The position numbers and the translations under genes are program-made. Positions 6,518-15,770 of a stretch of DNA of 27,821 nucleotides are shown one piece after another. The stretch lies in the NCBI GenBank assembly GCA_029983675.1, contig JASBYY010000039.1, positions 1 to 27,821 on the forward strand. The letters run 5' to 3'. The notes under the pieces are model-generated. The model was given only the letters and a program-made list of their open reading frames with translations. It was not told the DNA's origin and made no database searches. The stretch comes from Bacteroidales bacterium (GTDB lineage Bacteria > Bacteroidota > Bacteroidia > Bacteroidales > F082). Positions within the stretch are counted from its first letter, which is position 1. Every line of letters starts with the position of its first letter.

Positions 6518-8302
6518 TTACTCAATTATAATATCGAAAGGCATGCGCGCTTGGATGCCCGTGGCTTCCGATACGGATTTAAGTCCTTGATAGTAGGGGT
6601 AATAGATGCCCAATTCTTTTTGAATGGTGCTTTGCACTTCATCCTCTCTTCTGCCGGTGATTTCTTCCATCAAAGAGGTCATGAAATCTTTTTGCTTGGG
6701 CATTTCCACAACGGTGTAGCTGTCGGTGATGCCGGCCTTTTCAGCGGCATAAGCGATGGCGTCTTCCAAGCCGCCGAGTTTGTCAACGAGACCGCGCTGC
6801 AAAGCGTCGCTTCCCGACCAAACGCGTCCTTGTCCGATACTGTCCACATAGCTTTGGCGCAGATTGCGGTTGCGCGCCACCATAGAGGTGAAGTCGTTGT
6901 AGGTGCGGACAACGCTTTGTTGCAGTTTGGCAAGCTGGAACTCCGTCAGAGGTTTGTTGATGCTGCCGAAGTCGGCGTTTGCGTTCGTCTTTGCCACATC
7001 GAAAGTCAGCCCGATCTTTTCGTTGAGCAGCGTTTTCAGGTTCGGGATGGTGCCGAACACACCTATTGATCCGGTCAAGGTGTTGGCATTGGCAAAAATG
7101 TAGTCGGAGCAAGCCGAAATCCAATAGCCGCCGGATGCTGCATAGTTGCCCATCGATACGATGACGGGTTTCTGTGCGCTGGCCAGTTCCACTTCGCGTC
7201 CGATGACGGAGGATGCCAAGGCGCTGCCACCGGGGGAGTTGACACGCAACACAATGGCTTTCACCTTTTCGTCCTCACGGGCCTTGCGTATGGTCTTCGA
7301 CAACGTTTCGGAGCCAATAGTGCCTTCAGGAGCTTTCCCATCGATGATGGTGCCCGAAGCATAGATGATGGCGACTTGCTGACTTCCACTTTCATCAATT
7401 GTATAGCTTTTCTTGTAGTTGGAGTTGCCAATGAGGTTCAGCTTGTCGTCGGAAGCCGTCATTTGTTTCAGCTCATCGATGACTTGGTCCTTATAGTACA
7501 GTTGATCCACAAGACCGTATTCAACGGCTTTCTTGGCATCGAAGTAGGTGCCAAGGCTGTCGGCAATGCGGTTGAGTTGTTCCACGCTGATGTTGCGGCT
7601 CTGGCTGATGGAAGCGAGAATCTGTCCCCAAACGGAACCGATCAGCTGGTTCATCTGTTCGCGGTTGGCATCGCTCATTTTGTCTAAGAAATAAGGCTCA
7701 ACGGCGCTTTTGAACTTGTTGTTCGGACCTCTGATAATCTGCATTTCGACCCCGAGTTTTTCCATGAGGTGTTTGTAGAAGATGATTTGAGAAGCCATGC
7801 CGTGGATGTCCACCATGCCGTCGGGATTCATGAAAATCTTGTCGGATACGCTGGCAAGGTAGTAGGCGCTCTGGCTATAGAGTTCGCCATAGCTTACAAT
7901 GAATTTTCCAGACTCTTTGAAAAACAACAGCTTGTCACGGATTTCCTGCAAAGTGGCGGAGGAAGTAGGGACACTGCTGAGATTCAGGTAAATGCCATCG
8001 ATGTTTGGATCGGAGGCGGCATTCTCGATGTTGCGCAGAATGTCGTTCATGCCCGACAGGTCTCTCTTTTCCATGCTGGTGAAGTCGATGGCACCAAACT
8101 GGTTTTCGCTGGTGCGGTCGGAAATGGGATAGTCCAATTTCATGTGAAGGATGGAATGGGGCTTGACCTTGGTGGCGGTTGCTTCAGTGTTTGACATGCT
8201 CGAAATCAACGAGGTGATGACGCCGATCTTGATAAAGAAAGCGATCAAGAGCGCAATCAACGTGCCTAAAAAGGCGGCTAATACGACTTTGTAAAATTTC
8301 AT
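6518..8302 (-). CDS. sppA: Signal peptide peptidase SppA, 67K-type
   Basis: SppA is an inner-membrane serine protease that degrades cleaved signal peptides. This 594-residue form has the two tandem S49 domains of the long E. coli-type enzyme. A single N-terminal membrane anchor lies at about 7-33. The catalytic lysine should be Lys198 in NKFKSAVEPY, and the nucleophile Ser390 in GNYAASGGYW, which are the exact counterparts of the E. coli Lys/Ser dyad. Both surrounding motifs are intact (RVNSPGGSA about 353-361; TLTGSIGVFG). ATG at 8302 is supported by a -7 box 28 bases upstream (8331-8339). It is monocistronic here, transcribed away from folK with back-to-back promoters, and ends at the shared terminator 6434-6469. 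Confidence 0.96.
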   Translation of the reverse strand: MKFYKVVLAAFLGTLIALLIAFFIKIGVITSLISSMSNTEATATKVKPHSILHMKLDYPISDRTSENQFGAIDFTSMEKRDLSGMNDILRNIENAASDPNIDGIYLNLSSVPTSSATLQEIRDKLLFFKESGKFIVSYGELYSQSAYYLASVSDKIFMNPDGMVDIHGMASQIIFYKHLMEKLGVEMQIIRGPNNKFKSAVEPYFLDKMSDANREQMNQLIGSVWGQILASISQSRNISVEQLNRIADSLGTYFDAKKAVEYGLVDQLYYKDQVIDELKQMTASDDKLNLIGNSNYKKSYTIDESGSQQVAIIYASGTIIDGKAPEGTIGSETLSKTIRKAREDEKVKAIVLRVNSPGGSALASSVIGREVELASAQKPVIVSMGNYAASGGYWISACSDYIFANANTLTGSIGVFGTIPNLKTLLNEKIGLTFDVAKTNANADFGSINKPLTEFQLAKLQQSVVRTYNDFTSMVARNRNLRQSYVDSIGQGRVWSGSDALQRGLVDKLGGLEDAIAYAAEKAGITDSYTVVEMPKQKDFMTSLMEEITGRREDEVQSTIQKELGIYYPYYQGLKSVSEATGIQARMPFDIIIE

Positions 8303-8330
8303 GATACGTTAATGTTGATACTAAATTGCG

Positions 8331-8339
8331 ACAAAAGTA
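8331..8339 (-). promoter_or_regulatory. -7 promoter box for sppA
   Basis: TACTTTTGT on the minus strand fits TAnnTTTGY; a start about 7 bases downstream gives a leader of roughly 20 bases. A -33 element is not obvious. Confidence 0.6.
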
Positions 8340-8486
8340 GTAATATTTTATTTGCCGATAATCGGGGTTGCAAGATGACAAGTGAAAAATAGCTTGGCAC
8401 CGGATTTATGGAATACGGTTGGGACGAACGAATTTGAAAAACCTAAGTTCAATGGGATACAATCTTTCATGGCGGTGAAAATTCCG

Positions 8487-8495
8487 TATTTTTGC
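8487..8495 (+). promoter_or_regulatory. -7 promoter box for folK
   Basis: TATTTTTGC fits TAnnTTTGY exactly and lies 16 bases before ATG 8512, predicting a leader of about 10 bases. Confidence 0.65.
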
Positions 8496-8511
8496 AAAAA
8501 TCATTTTTCCA

Positions 8512-9006
8512 ATGACAACGAGCTATGTGCTTTTTGGTTCCAATAAGGGAAATAAAGCGGAGATCTTCGATCGGGCTTGCGGCTATATTAATGAAAGGTG
8601 TGGCATGATAACTGCCGTGTCATCTTCGTATGAAACAGAGCCGTGGGGCTTCGATTCGGACAAATGGTTCCTCAATCGATTGGTGGTGCTCGAAACCTCA
8701 TTGCTTCCCGATGGTTTAATGCATGAGCTTCTCGCTATCGAAAAGCAATTGGGGCGGGTGCGTGGTCACAATGTCAATCGATATGTTTCGCGCCCCATCG
8801 ATCTCGATATTCTCTATTATGGCGAGGCGGTATTGCATGAAGAAACGCTGACCCTGCCACATCCGCGCCTTCATTTGCGGCGCTTTGCCTTATTGCCGAT
8901 GTGCGAGGTCGCCCCTGATTTCGAGCATCCCGTACTGCATCGTACGCAAACCGAGCTGTTGGCGGAATGTCCGGATCAAAGCATGGTGAAGTGTTTGAAA
9001 AACTAA
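8512..9006 (+). CDS. folK: HPPK: 6-hydroxymethyl-7,8-dihydropterin pyrophosphokinase
   Basis: FolK transfers pyrophosphate from ATP to 6-hydroxymethyl-7,8-dihydropterin, the step before dihydropteroate synthase in folate synthesis. The 164-residue length is normal. Diagnostic features are FGSNKGNK at the N-terminus (8-15), ETEPWG (41-46), FLNRLVVLET (53-62), and the metal/ATP motif SRPIDLDILYYG, with Asp97 and Asp99 as the magnesium ligands. HPRLHLRRFALLPMCEVAPDF at about 122-142 completes the fold. ATG 8512 follows the -7 box so closely that no upstream start is possible. The deoxynucleoside kinase follows on the same strand about 100 bases later but has its own promoter, so the two need not form an operon. 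Confidence 0.95.
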   Translation: MTTSYVLFGSNKGNKAEIFDRACGYINERCGMITAVSSSYETEPWGFDSDKWFLNRLVVLETSLLPDGLMHELLAIEKQLGRVRGHNVNRYVSRPIDLDILYYGEAVLHEETLTLPHPRLHLRRFALLPMCEVAPDFEHPVLHRTQTELLAECPDQSMVKCLKN

Positions 9007-9094
9007 AAAAAAGCTTCTGATTGAAAATTAAGTTGTTGCTGATGATTGGAAAGAAAGAAAACAAATGCTTTCCCGATGGCGCAGCCAAAATCAT

Positions 9095-9103
9095 TATCTT
9101 TGT
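9095..9103 (+). promoter_or_regulatory. -7 promoter box for the deoxynucleoside kinase (leaderless start)
   Basis: TATCTTTGT fits TAnnTTTGY and ends only 6 bases before ATG 9110, so transcription should begin at or next to the start codon. It also rules out the in-frame ATG at 9065, which lies upstream of the box. Confidence 0.6.
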
Positions 9104-9109
9104 CACCTT

Positions 9110-9751
9110 ATGCATTACAATTATATTGCCATAGAAGGAACGCTGGGAGCCGGCAAGACGACGCTGGCCACGCGCATCGCATCCGATTTCAACGGTAAAC
9201 TTGTTCTTGAGGAGTTCGAGGCCGACAAGAATCCGTTTTTGCCCAAGTTCTATCAGGAGCCTGACAAATACGCTTTTCAGGTCGAGATGACATTCCTTGC
9301 CCTGCGTTTTCAGCAATTGAAAGACAAGTTGAGCAACCTTGATCTCTTCCATGACTTCATCATTTCGGATTATTATGTGGCAAAATCGCTGATTTTCTCG
9401 AAAAACAATCTTCAAGAGGACGAATATCAGCTTTTTGCGCGTTTTTTCAATATCATCTTTGCCACTATGCCTAAACCTGACTTGCTGGTGTACCTGTATC
9501 TCGATGTGGATCGGCTGCAGTATAACATCCAAAAGAGAGGCAGAAGCTATGAGCAGGAGATTTCCAACAGCTATTTGGAAGGCATTCAGCAGGGCTATTT
9601 CGATTTCATACGTCAACAGCAAAACGACATGCGCATCTTGCTGCTCGACACGAATCGTCTCGATTTCGTGGCCAACGAAAACGACTACCGCACTATTATG
9701 GATGCTATCGATCAGCCTTACGAGGTTGGGGTGCACCGGGTTGCACTGTGA
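9110..9751 (+). CDS. Deoxynucleoside kinase (dCK/dGK family)
   Basis: This 213-residue cytoplasmic enzyme phosphorylates deoxynucleosides with a nucleoside triphosphate in the salvage pathway. The P-loop EGTLGAGKTT (9-18) is at the N-terminus. The substrate-side helices contain LEEFEADKNPFLPKFY, FQVEMTFLALRFQQL and ISDYYVAKSLIF. The LID region carries KRGRSYEQEIS with its arginines for phosphate binding. These are features of the deoxyguanosine/deoxyadenosine kinase branch; the exact base preference cannot be read. I start at ATG 9110 (MHYNYIAIEG) rather than 9065 because the -7 promoter box lies between them and the P-loop should be within about 10 residues of the start. The gene is convergent with the OmpA-like gene. 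Confidence 0.9.
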   Translation: MHYNYIAIEGTLGAGKTTLATRIASDFNGKLVLEEFEADKNPFLPKFYQEPDKYAFQVEMTFLALRFQQLKDKLSNLDLFHDFIISDYYVAKSLIFSKNNLQEDEYQLFARFFNIIFATMPKPDLLVYLYLDVDRLQYNIQKRGRSYEQEISNSYLEGIQQGYFDFIRQQQNDMRILLLDTNRLDFVANENDYRTIMDAIDQPYEVGVHRVAL

Positions 9752-9788
9752 CGGGCTTGATTCTTGAATTTGATAGAGAATAAAAAAA

Positions 9789-9812
9789 CAGGGCGCCTTA
9801 TTGGGCGCCCTG
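9789..9812 (-). terminator. Terminator for the OmpA-like gene
   Basis: CAGGGCGCC (9789-9797) and GGCGCCCTG (9804-9812) form a perfect GC-rich 9-base stem. On the minus strand it is followed by a run of seven T, so it serves the OmpA-like gene; the plus side lacks a T-run. Confidence 0.85.
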
Positions 9813-9843
9813 TCAGTTTAGTTGTTATCCGAATCGATTGTGA

Positions 9844-11625
9844 TTATTCACCGATAACGCGTTCAACTTGGCGTTCGTTGACTTGGATCTTGTCGATCAG
9901 GATTTCGGCACGACGGAGTAGCGGGAAGATTTCCTTCTCGAGTTCAGGATACACGTTGATCATGTTTCTGATTTCCTGTTCCTTGGCAGCCTGTGAACCG
10001 GCATTGTTGATCACATTGACGATAGCGTCTTTGTCTTCGATGTTAGAAGCCTTCACCAATTCGATGAACTTGACCCAGTCGGGGCCATTGCCATTGACAT
10101 TGATGCTGTATTCATTCATGTTGACTTTGTTCTTCTTCATCACTTTTTCAACTTCCTTCTGTCCGGCTTTAGCGCGGTCGCTAGCCAGCGTGGTGTTGCG
10201 GTCAAGAGTGCCTTCGGGTGACGCCCATCCTTCAATCTGAAGGTCTTTCTTCTCGCCGGCTTCAATGAGGGTCTTCACGTTTTTGTTGACTTCCTTGGCG
10301 TTCTTGATCTTGGCCGAGTTCTTCGGGAAGTAGTAGATGGCAGCGGCTTCTTTCACGAGAACAGTGTCGTAAACCGTGACGATTTCGGTCTTGGGCTGGG
10401 GTTTCGTGGTGACAACAACGCCGTCAGCGAGTTTTCTTTCACCGCCTTGTGTGTAGTAAGTGTTCTTTACAATGTCATCCTGGGTAGGATAGATGTTGCC
10501 GTCGTAAACATAGAACATCGGGTTGCTCTTCAGCTCGCTGTTTTCGATTTCGGGAACGTAGTCGGTGCAGTAGCTCTTTGTGAACTCGCCACCTTCTTTG
10601 TAATTGACTCTGAAGTCACCGTCAGCCTTGACTTTCTCACCGACAAAGGTGATGGGTTCGAGGTCGATCTGACCGCCTTTATAGGTAAGATAAGGAGTCA
10701 GGTTCATGACAGCGTGCTTTTCGAAGTACTTGGGAGGAATGGTGACGGTAACGTCAAAGCAAACCTTGCCGTCTTTTTCAACCAACGGATCGGGGTTCAC
10801 CTTCATGGTGATTTGGTTGGCTTCGCGGGCCATCTTATCGATGTCGGTAGGATTGTTGAACTTGTAACGGAGACCTAAGTTCAGCTGGCTGTACATGTCG
10901 TTGACATATTCGATTTCATCTGTCGGAGCTTTGGCAATCTGGTCGAGGTTGTCTTTGCCGGCAAAATGATAGGTGTAGTCAACAAAGAGATCGACTTTCT
11001 TGCCGAGGTTGAAGTTGAGTTCACCACCAACAGGAATGGTATAGGTCAAAGCATAGTCGGCTTTTTCTTTGGCAACAGCTTCACCTACAACTTGGTTGTT
11101 GGCGTCGAGTTTGTTCACCTGACCGGCTTTGTAGTAAATGCCACCAATACCAACGTGGGGAATGAGGTTGAACACTCTGTACGGATTGTAGCCGAAGAAG
11201 AGGTTGCAAAGATTGAAGGTCAAGTTCAGGTTTCCATCAAAGTAGGTGGTCTTGTTCAACTGAAGGTCCTGGAATTCAGGGGTGGCAGCACCGTCAACAA
11301 GTCTGAGGAATTGTCCGTGTTTTTCACCGGCCAGCGTACCATAGCCGAATTTTGCATTCATGCCGATAACACCGCCAAACTGATAGCCGAGGCCTAATTT
11401 TCCGTTGAGATTGTTCAGGAAATAATCCTTGTTGAAATCTTCGAAAATCCAGCCTTCATAGTTGGCCAAGTCTCCGTGGTTGATGGAGAAGCCGCCTTCG
11501 CCAGACAGGTAGAAATACCTCTGGACGGGCTGTTTGTGATTGCCTTTCTGAGCAAACATAGCAACAGGAAGGAGCGCGATGATGACAAGCATCATCAGTT
11601 TTGAGAACGTCAAATTTTTCTTCAT
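9844..11625 (-). CDS. OmpA-family outer membrane protein
   Basis: This is a 593-residue outer-membrane protein tethered to peptidoglycan. Residues 1-25 form a signal peptide (LMMLVIIALLPVAMFAQ). An N-terminal beta-barrel-like part (about 30-260) alternates aromatic strands such as GYQFGGVIGMNAKFGYG, TYFDGNLNLTFNLCNLFFGY and LGLRYKFN. A middle region (about 270-400) contains a globular domain (DPLVEKDGKVCFDVTVTIPP). The C-terminal OmpA domain (from about 428) has IYYFPKNSAKI, IEGWASPEG and NTTLASDRAKAGQ, the NxxLSxxRAxxV peptidoglycan-binding signature. Start ATG 11625 is chosen because MKKNLTFSK begins a proper signal peptide; an in-frame start 13 codons upstream would spoil it. The likely promoter at 11766 leaves a leader of about 130 bases. 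The terminator is at 9789-9812. Confidence 0.9.
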   Translation of the reverse strand: MKKNLTFSKLMMLVIIALLPVAMFAQKGNHKQPVQRYFYLSGEGGFSINHGDLANYEGWIFEDFNKDYFLNNLNGKLGLGYQFGGVIGMNAKFGYGTLAGEKHGQFLRLVDGAATPEFQDLQLNKTTYFDGNLNLTFNLCNLFFGYNPYRVFNLIPHVGIGGIYYKAGQVNKLDANNQVVGEAVAKEKADYALTYTIPVGGELNFNLGKKVDLFVDYTYHFAGKDNLDQIAKAPTDEIEYVNDMYSQLNLGLRYKFNNPTDIDKMAREANQITMKVNPDPLVEKDGKVCFDVTVTIPPKYFEKHAVMNLTPYLTYKGGQIDLEPITFVGEKVKADGDFRVNYKEGGEFTKSYCTDYVPEIENSELKSNPMFYVYDGNIYPTQDDIVKNTYYTQGGERKLADGVVVTTKPQPKTEIVTVYDTVLVKEAAAIYYFPKNSAKIKNAKEVNKNVKTLIEAGEKKDLQIEGWASPEGTLDRNTTLASDRAKAGQKEVEKVMKKNKVNMNEYSINVNGNGPDWVKFIELVKASNIEDKDAIVNVINNAGSQAAKEQEIRNMINVYPELEKEIFPLLRRAEILIDKIQVNERQVERVIGE

Positions 11626-11765
11626 AACGTAATGTGTTAAGTTTGTAATGTAATGTTTAGTCATATTTAATATCTTGTTATTCAGTGTTTTTTAATCGAA
11701 CCCTACAAGCTTCGGCTTCATCTTCTGTTCATGCCTTTTCTTGCCTCCATCGCATATAAAGTCGA

Positions 11766-11774
11766 ACAAAAATA
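11766..11774 (-). promoter_or_regulatory. -7 promoter box for the OmpA-like gene (long leader)
   Basis: TATTTTTGT on the minus strand fits TAnnTTTGY. No box lies nearer to ATG 11625, so the transcript should carry an AT-rich 5' leader of roughly 130 bases. Confidence 0.5.
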
Positions 11775-11823
11775 GGAAATTATTCAATTCCAAACATTGT
11801 TTTCATTTTTTTTCTCTTTATTT

Positions 11824-12387
11824 TCATTTCTTATTGGTTTTAGTGGTGCTCGATGAACCCTTGTTTATGAAAAGTTGTTGGAAAATCGACCACATCACAA
11901 TGCCGGCGCAAACCGACACGTTCAGGGAATGCTTAGTCCCTTCTTGCGGCAATTCTATGGCTCCATCGCAAAAATCGAGAACGCCATCGCTGACCCCTTC
12001 CACTTCGTTCCCCATGATGAATGCCGTTTTTTCTTCAAAACAGAATCCTTCAAGACTGGTGCTGTCACTGACTTGTTCGACGGCGAAAATCTTGTATCCG
12101 TTTTTTTTCAACTCCTTGCAGGCTTCTTCTGTGGAGTCGAAATAGCGCCATTTTACGGTTTCATCGGCTCCTAATGCGGTTTTGTGGATTTCGCGGTGTG
12201 GCGGACATGCCGTGATTCCACACAAATACACCTCCCCCATGCGAAAAGCATCGGCAGTGCGAAAAACAGAACCTACATTACTCAACGATCGGATATTGTC
12301 CAACACGATGATAATGGGCAGTTTATCAACAGTATCAAAAGCTTCTTTTGAAAGCCTTCCAAGTTCTTCCATGCTTAGCTTGCGCAT
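11824..12387 (-). CDS. TrmH/SpoU-family RNA 2'-O-methyltransferase
   Basis: This 187-residue SPOUT enzyme is predicted to transfer a methyl group from S-adenosylmethionine to a ribose 2'-OH in tRNA or rRNA. All three SpoU motifs are present: NIRSLSNVGSVFRTADAF (31-48), IMGNEVEGVSDGVL (about 125-138) and LPQEGTKHSLNVSVCAGIVM (about 146-165), which form the trefoil knot and cofactor site. It lacks the extra N-terminal RNA-binding domain of TrmH2/RlmB types, so the target nucleotide is uncertain. ATG 12387 (MRKLSMEELGRLS) is preferred over an upstream in-frame ATG at 12438 because Bacteroidota homologues begin with MRKL. It is divergent from mutS across about 315 bases in which I see no further gene, only the mutS promoter. 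Confidence 0.9.
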   Translation of the reverse strand: MRKLSMEELGRLSKEAFDTVDKLPIIIVLDNIRSLSNVGSVFRTADAFRMGEVYLCGITACPPHREIHKTALGADETVKWRYFDSTEEACKELKKNGYKIFAVEQVSDSTSLEGFCFEEKTAFIMGNEVEGVSDGVLDFCDGAIELPQEGTKHSLNVSVCAGIVMWSIFQQLFINKGSSSTTKTNKK

Positions 12388-12675
12388 AGTGTTTGTGTTC
12401 TTGCAGGGGTTATTATCAAATTCCGTTCCAAATGTCATGTAAAGTGGCTTGGTACCTGCTCTTGGATGTTGAAACCTGAAAAATCTGCATGAGGAGACAG
12501 ACTGTCTATGACTTTGACGTGATGCGGGTTTGCTGATATTCAGTTGAATAGAGCTTCTCTAAGAGTCTTTGCTGGATGAAAGCCATTTTTTCTTGTTTGC
12601 AGTGTCTGTGGGCATGATGGGACTGAAAACGCTTTTCCCGCAATACCGCTGTCACTTTTTCTGTTGATTTTTCCT

Positions 12676-12684
12676 TATTTTTGT
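12676..12684 (+). promoter_or_regulatory. -7 promoter box for mutS
   Basis: TATTTTTGT fits TAnnTTTGY and lies 18 bases before ATG 12703, with AGGAAG at 12695-12700 as a rare visible ribosome-binding site. Confidence 0.65.
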
Positions 12685-12702
12685 GGTTCAAAAAAGGAAG
12701 AT

Positions 12703-15318
12703 ATGGGTGATATGGGTAATAAGATAGGTGCGGAAACCCCGATGATGAAGCAATACTTGTCGTTCAAGGCGAAATATCCCGATGCGATGTTGCTGTTTCG
12801 TGTGGGTGATTTTTATGAGACCTACGGCGAAGATGCGGTTACGGCAGCCGCCATTCTGGGTATTGTGCTGACCCACCGTTCCAATGGTGCGGCTGCCGAT
12901 GTCGAAATGGCAGGATTTCCGCATCACGCATTGGATACCTATTTGCCCAAATTAGTGCGTGCAGGACAAAAAGTCGCGATTTGCGACCAGCTGGAAGACC
13001 CGAAACTTGCTAAAAAACTTGTCAAACGCGGCATCACTGAATTGGTGACACCGGGTGTGACCTATAATGACAATGTGCTGGAGCAAAAGGAAAACAATTT
13101 TCTGGCTTCCGTACATTTGGGTGAGACCTTGAGCGGAGTGGCTTTTCTCGATATTTCAACGGGCGAATTTTATCTCACCCAAGGCGCAAACGACTACATC
13201 GACAAGCTGTTGCAGAGTTTCAATCCTTCCGAAGTATTGGTGCAACGCAATAAACGTAAGCGTTTTATTGATTTGTTCGGCGGCAAATACTATCTCACAG
13301 TGTTTGACGACTGGGTTTTTACGACAGATTATGCCAACGAAACCTTGAACCGGCATTTCCATACCGTATCGCTCAAGGGTTTTGGCGTGGACGACTTTCC
13401 CGACGGTATTATTGCAGCAGGGGCGGCCATACATTATCTAATAGAGACCCATCACGACAAGATTGACCATATCGCTTCGTTGTCGCGCATTGATCAGGGA
13501 CAGTATGTGTGGCTCGACCGGTTTACTATCCGTAACCTCGAATTGTTGCATACACCCAACGCCAACGCCCGTACCTTGATAGATGTCATCGATAGAACCG
13601 TTTCACCTATGGGCGGACGCTTGATGCGACGTTGGATGGTTCTTCCTTTGAAAAACAAGGAACTCATTGCAGCCAGACACGATGTGGTCGATTATTTTGT
13701 CCGGCATCGTGAGCAAATCGACAGGTTTCAGGAGGCTTTTCGCATGGTGGGCGATTTGGAACGTCTCATGGGAAAAGTGTCGCTTGCCAAGGTCAATCCG
13801 CGTGAACTGTTGCAGGTGAGCCGTGCATTGGAACAAGTGGAGACACTCAAAAAACTGTGTGAGGAAAATGAAGACCTTTCTTTGAAGAGTTTTGCCGAAC
13901 AGTTCAATCCCTGTGCGTCCATTCGTGATAAAATCAAGCGGGAACTGATGTCGGAAGCACCTGCTCTCTTGTCGAAAGGCAATGTCATTGCCGCCGGTGT
14001 TGACAGCGAACTTGATGAGTTGCGCAATTTGTCGCGTTCGGGAAAGGATTATCTGTTGGGCATTCAGCGCCGCGAGATGAACGCTACCGGCATCCCGTCG
14101 TTGAAAGTGGGCTACAACAATGTGTTCGGCTATTATTTAGAAGTTACGAATGCTCATAAGGACAAGGTGCCGGTCGAATGGATTCGCAAACAGACTCTGA
14201 CCAACGCCGAACGTTACATCACCGAGGAGCTTAAAGAATACGAGCAGAAGATCTTAGGAGCCGAAGAAAAAATCGCCACGATAGAGCAGCGGCTTTACAT
14301 GGAACTGGTCGCTGCTGTGTCGGAGTTTGTCGAACCAATTCAAACCGATGCGTCGTTGATTGCCCGCCTTGACTGCTTGGTGTGTTTTTCTGATAATTCA
14401 TTGAAATACAATTATGTGCGTCCCGATATTAATGATGGCTATGAGTTGGACATCAAGGGAGGACGTCATCCTGTCATTGAACAGATGATGCCGGCAGGAG
14501 AGTGCTATATCGCCAACGATGTCTATCTTGACCGTGACCGTCAGCAAATCATCATCATCACAGGACCGAACATGTCGGGAAAATCTGCTTTGCTGCGGCA
14601 AACCGCATTAATCGTCCTGATGGCGCAGATGGGCTGTTATGTGCCTGCCACTTCTGCACGTATCGGAATGGTTGACAAGGTTTTTACCCGCGTAGGTGCC
14701 AGCGATAATATTTCATCGGGAGAATCGACGTTTATGGTGGAGATGAACGAAACCGCCAGCATTCTGAACAACGTGTCGTCGCGAAGCTTGGTGCTGTTGG
14801 ATGAAATCGGACGCGGCACCAGCACCTACGACGGCATCAGTATTGCATGGGCCATTACGGAGTACCTTCACAACCATCCGACCAATCGTGCCAAGGTGCT
14901 GTTTGCAACGCATTATCATGAGTTGAACGAGATGGAAGCGATGTTTGAACGCATTAAAAACTACCATGTGACGGTAAAGGAAGTGGGGAACAAGGTGGTG
15001 TTTTTGCGTAAACTCAAGAAAGGCGGCAGTGCGCATAGTTTCGGTATTCATGTGGCGGCCATGGCGGGTATGCCGAAAAAAGTCATTGAACGGGCTGAAA
15101 CTTTGTTGACCATGTTGGAACGGTCGCATACAAGCGGGGATGTTGAAAAGGCGGCTGCGGCTTCTCATAATGATGGTGTGCAGCTGAGTTTCATACAATT
15201 GGATGACCCGTTGCTGTTGCAAATCAAGGAGGACATCCTGAATACCAACATCGACACCCTGACACCCGTCGAAGCCTTGATGAAACTGAATGAGATCAAG
15301 AAACTGTTGAATCATTGA
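12703..15318 (+). CDS. mutS: DNA mismatch repair ATPase MutS
   Basis: MutS recognises base mismatches and small loops and recruits MutL. The 871 residues are full length for MutS1. The mismatch-reading motif GDFYETYGEDA is at 35-45 (Phe37, Glu39). The connector and core domains follow (SPMGGRLMRRWMVLPL at about 303-318), then the clamp (VGYNNVFGYYLEVTNAHKDK). The ATPase has Walker A GPNMSGKS at about 621-628, the Walker B region LLDEIGRGTSTYDG, and FATHYHEL; a helix-turn-helix dimerisation region precedes the C-terminus (GIHVAAMAGMPKKVIERAE). ATG 12703 has a ribosome-binding site and a promoter box just upstream; a second ATG (12712) three codons later is possible. It is monocistronic, with about 250 AT-rich bases before the tRNA cluster and no obvious terminator. 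Confidence 0.98.
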   Translation: MGDMGNKIGAETPMMKQYLSFKAKYPDAMLLFRVGDFYETYGEDAVTAAAILGIVLTHRSNGAAADVEMAGFPHHALDTYLPKLVRAGQKVAICDQLEDPKLAKKLVKRGITELVTPGVTYNDNVLEQKENNFLASVHLGETLSGVAFLDISTGEFYLTQGANDYIDKLLQSFNPSEVLVQRNKRKRFIDLFGGKYYLTVFDDWVFTTDYANETLNRHFHTVSLKGFGVDDFPDGIIAAGAAIHYLIETHHDKIDHIASLSRIDQGQYVWLDRFTIRNLELLHTPNANARTLIDVIDRTVSPMGGRLMRRWMVLPLKNKELIAARHDVVDYFVRHREQIDRFQEAFRMVGDLERLMGKVSLAKVNPRELLQVSRALEQVETLKKLCEENEDLSLKSFAEQFNPCASIRDKIKRELMSEAPALLSKGNVIAAGVDSELDELRNLSRSGKDYLLGIQRREMNATGIPSLKVGYNNVFGYYLEVTNAHKDKVPVEWIRKQTLTNAERYITEELKEYEQKILGAEEKIATIEQRLYMELVAAVSEFVEPIQTDASLIARLDCLVCFSDNSLKYNYVRPDINDGYELDIKGGRHPVIEQMMPAGECYIANDVYLDRDRQQIIIITGPNMSGKSALLRQTALIVLMAQMGCYVPATSARIGMVDKVFTRVGASDNISSGESTFMVEMNETASILNNVSSRSLVLLDEIGRGTSTYDGISIAWAITEYLHNHPTNRAKVLFATHYHELNEMEAMFERIKNYHVTVKEVGNKVVFLRKLKKGGSAHSFGIHVAAMAGMPKKVIERAETLLTMLERSHTSGDVEKAAAASHNDGVQLSFIQLDDPLLLQIKEDILNTNIDTLTPVEALMKLNEIKKLLNH

Positions 15319-15549
15319 TCCATGGGTATTATTTAGTTCTTCAATACAGACATTGGTAGTTGTTCAACTACAAGATGATGTTATTGTAAGTGGAACATGT
15401 AATGACAGATCGACACAAATCAAGGTTATAAGAAAAAGCGATGTCTATTTATTGTATTTATATATTGTTGATAATGAATAAATTGTAAATATCAATTTTG
15501 AAATGGCAAAAAAAATGGTGTAAAATACTTGCATGAACCAAAAAAGTAG

Positions 15550-15558
15550 TACTTTTGC
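15550..15558 (+). promoter_or_regulatory. -7 promoter box for the tRNA-Gly pair
   Basis: TACTTTTGC fits TAnnTTTGY and ends 14 bases before the first tRNA. CTTG at 15528-15531 is a possible -33 element 18 bases upstream. Confidence 0.65.
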
Positions 15559-15572
15559 ACCGCAAAACCTAA

Positions 15573-15645
<73 letters not shown>

Positions 15646-15687
15646 CCACGTGAGGTGGTTGAGTAGCTTCACAAACCGTTCTTAAAA

Positions 15688-15760
<73 letters not shown>

Positions 15761-15770
15761 CCACACCATG

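Noticed and set aside
8774..9736. A 320-codon minus-strand frame over folK and the deoxynucleoside kinase
   Set aside because: It crosses two well-identified genes on the other strand, shows no domain and has no promoter; it is a shadow of their codon use.
12388..12675. A small gene or RNA between trmH and mutS
   Set aside because: No frame with a credible start or motif and no convincing hairpin; only the mutS promoter box could be supported.
14713..15315. A 200-codon minus-strand frame opposite the 3' end of mutS
   Set aside because: Antisense to the conserved MutS ATPase region and its C-terminus; no motif or start signal.
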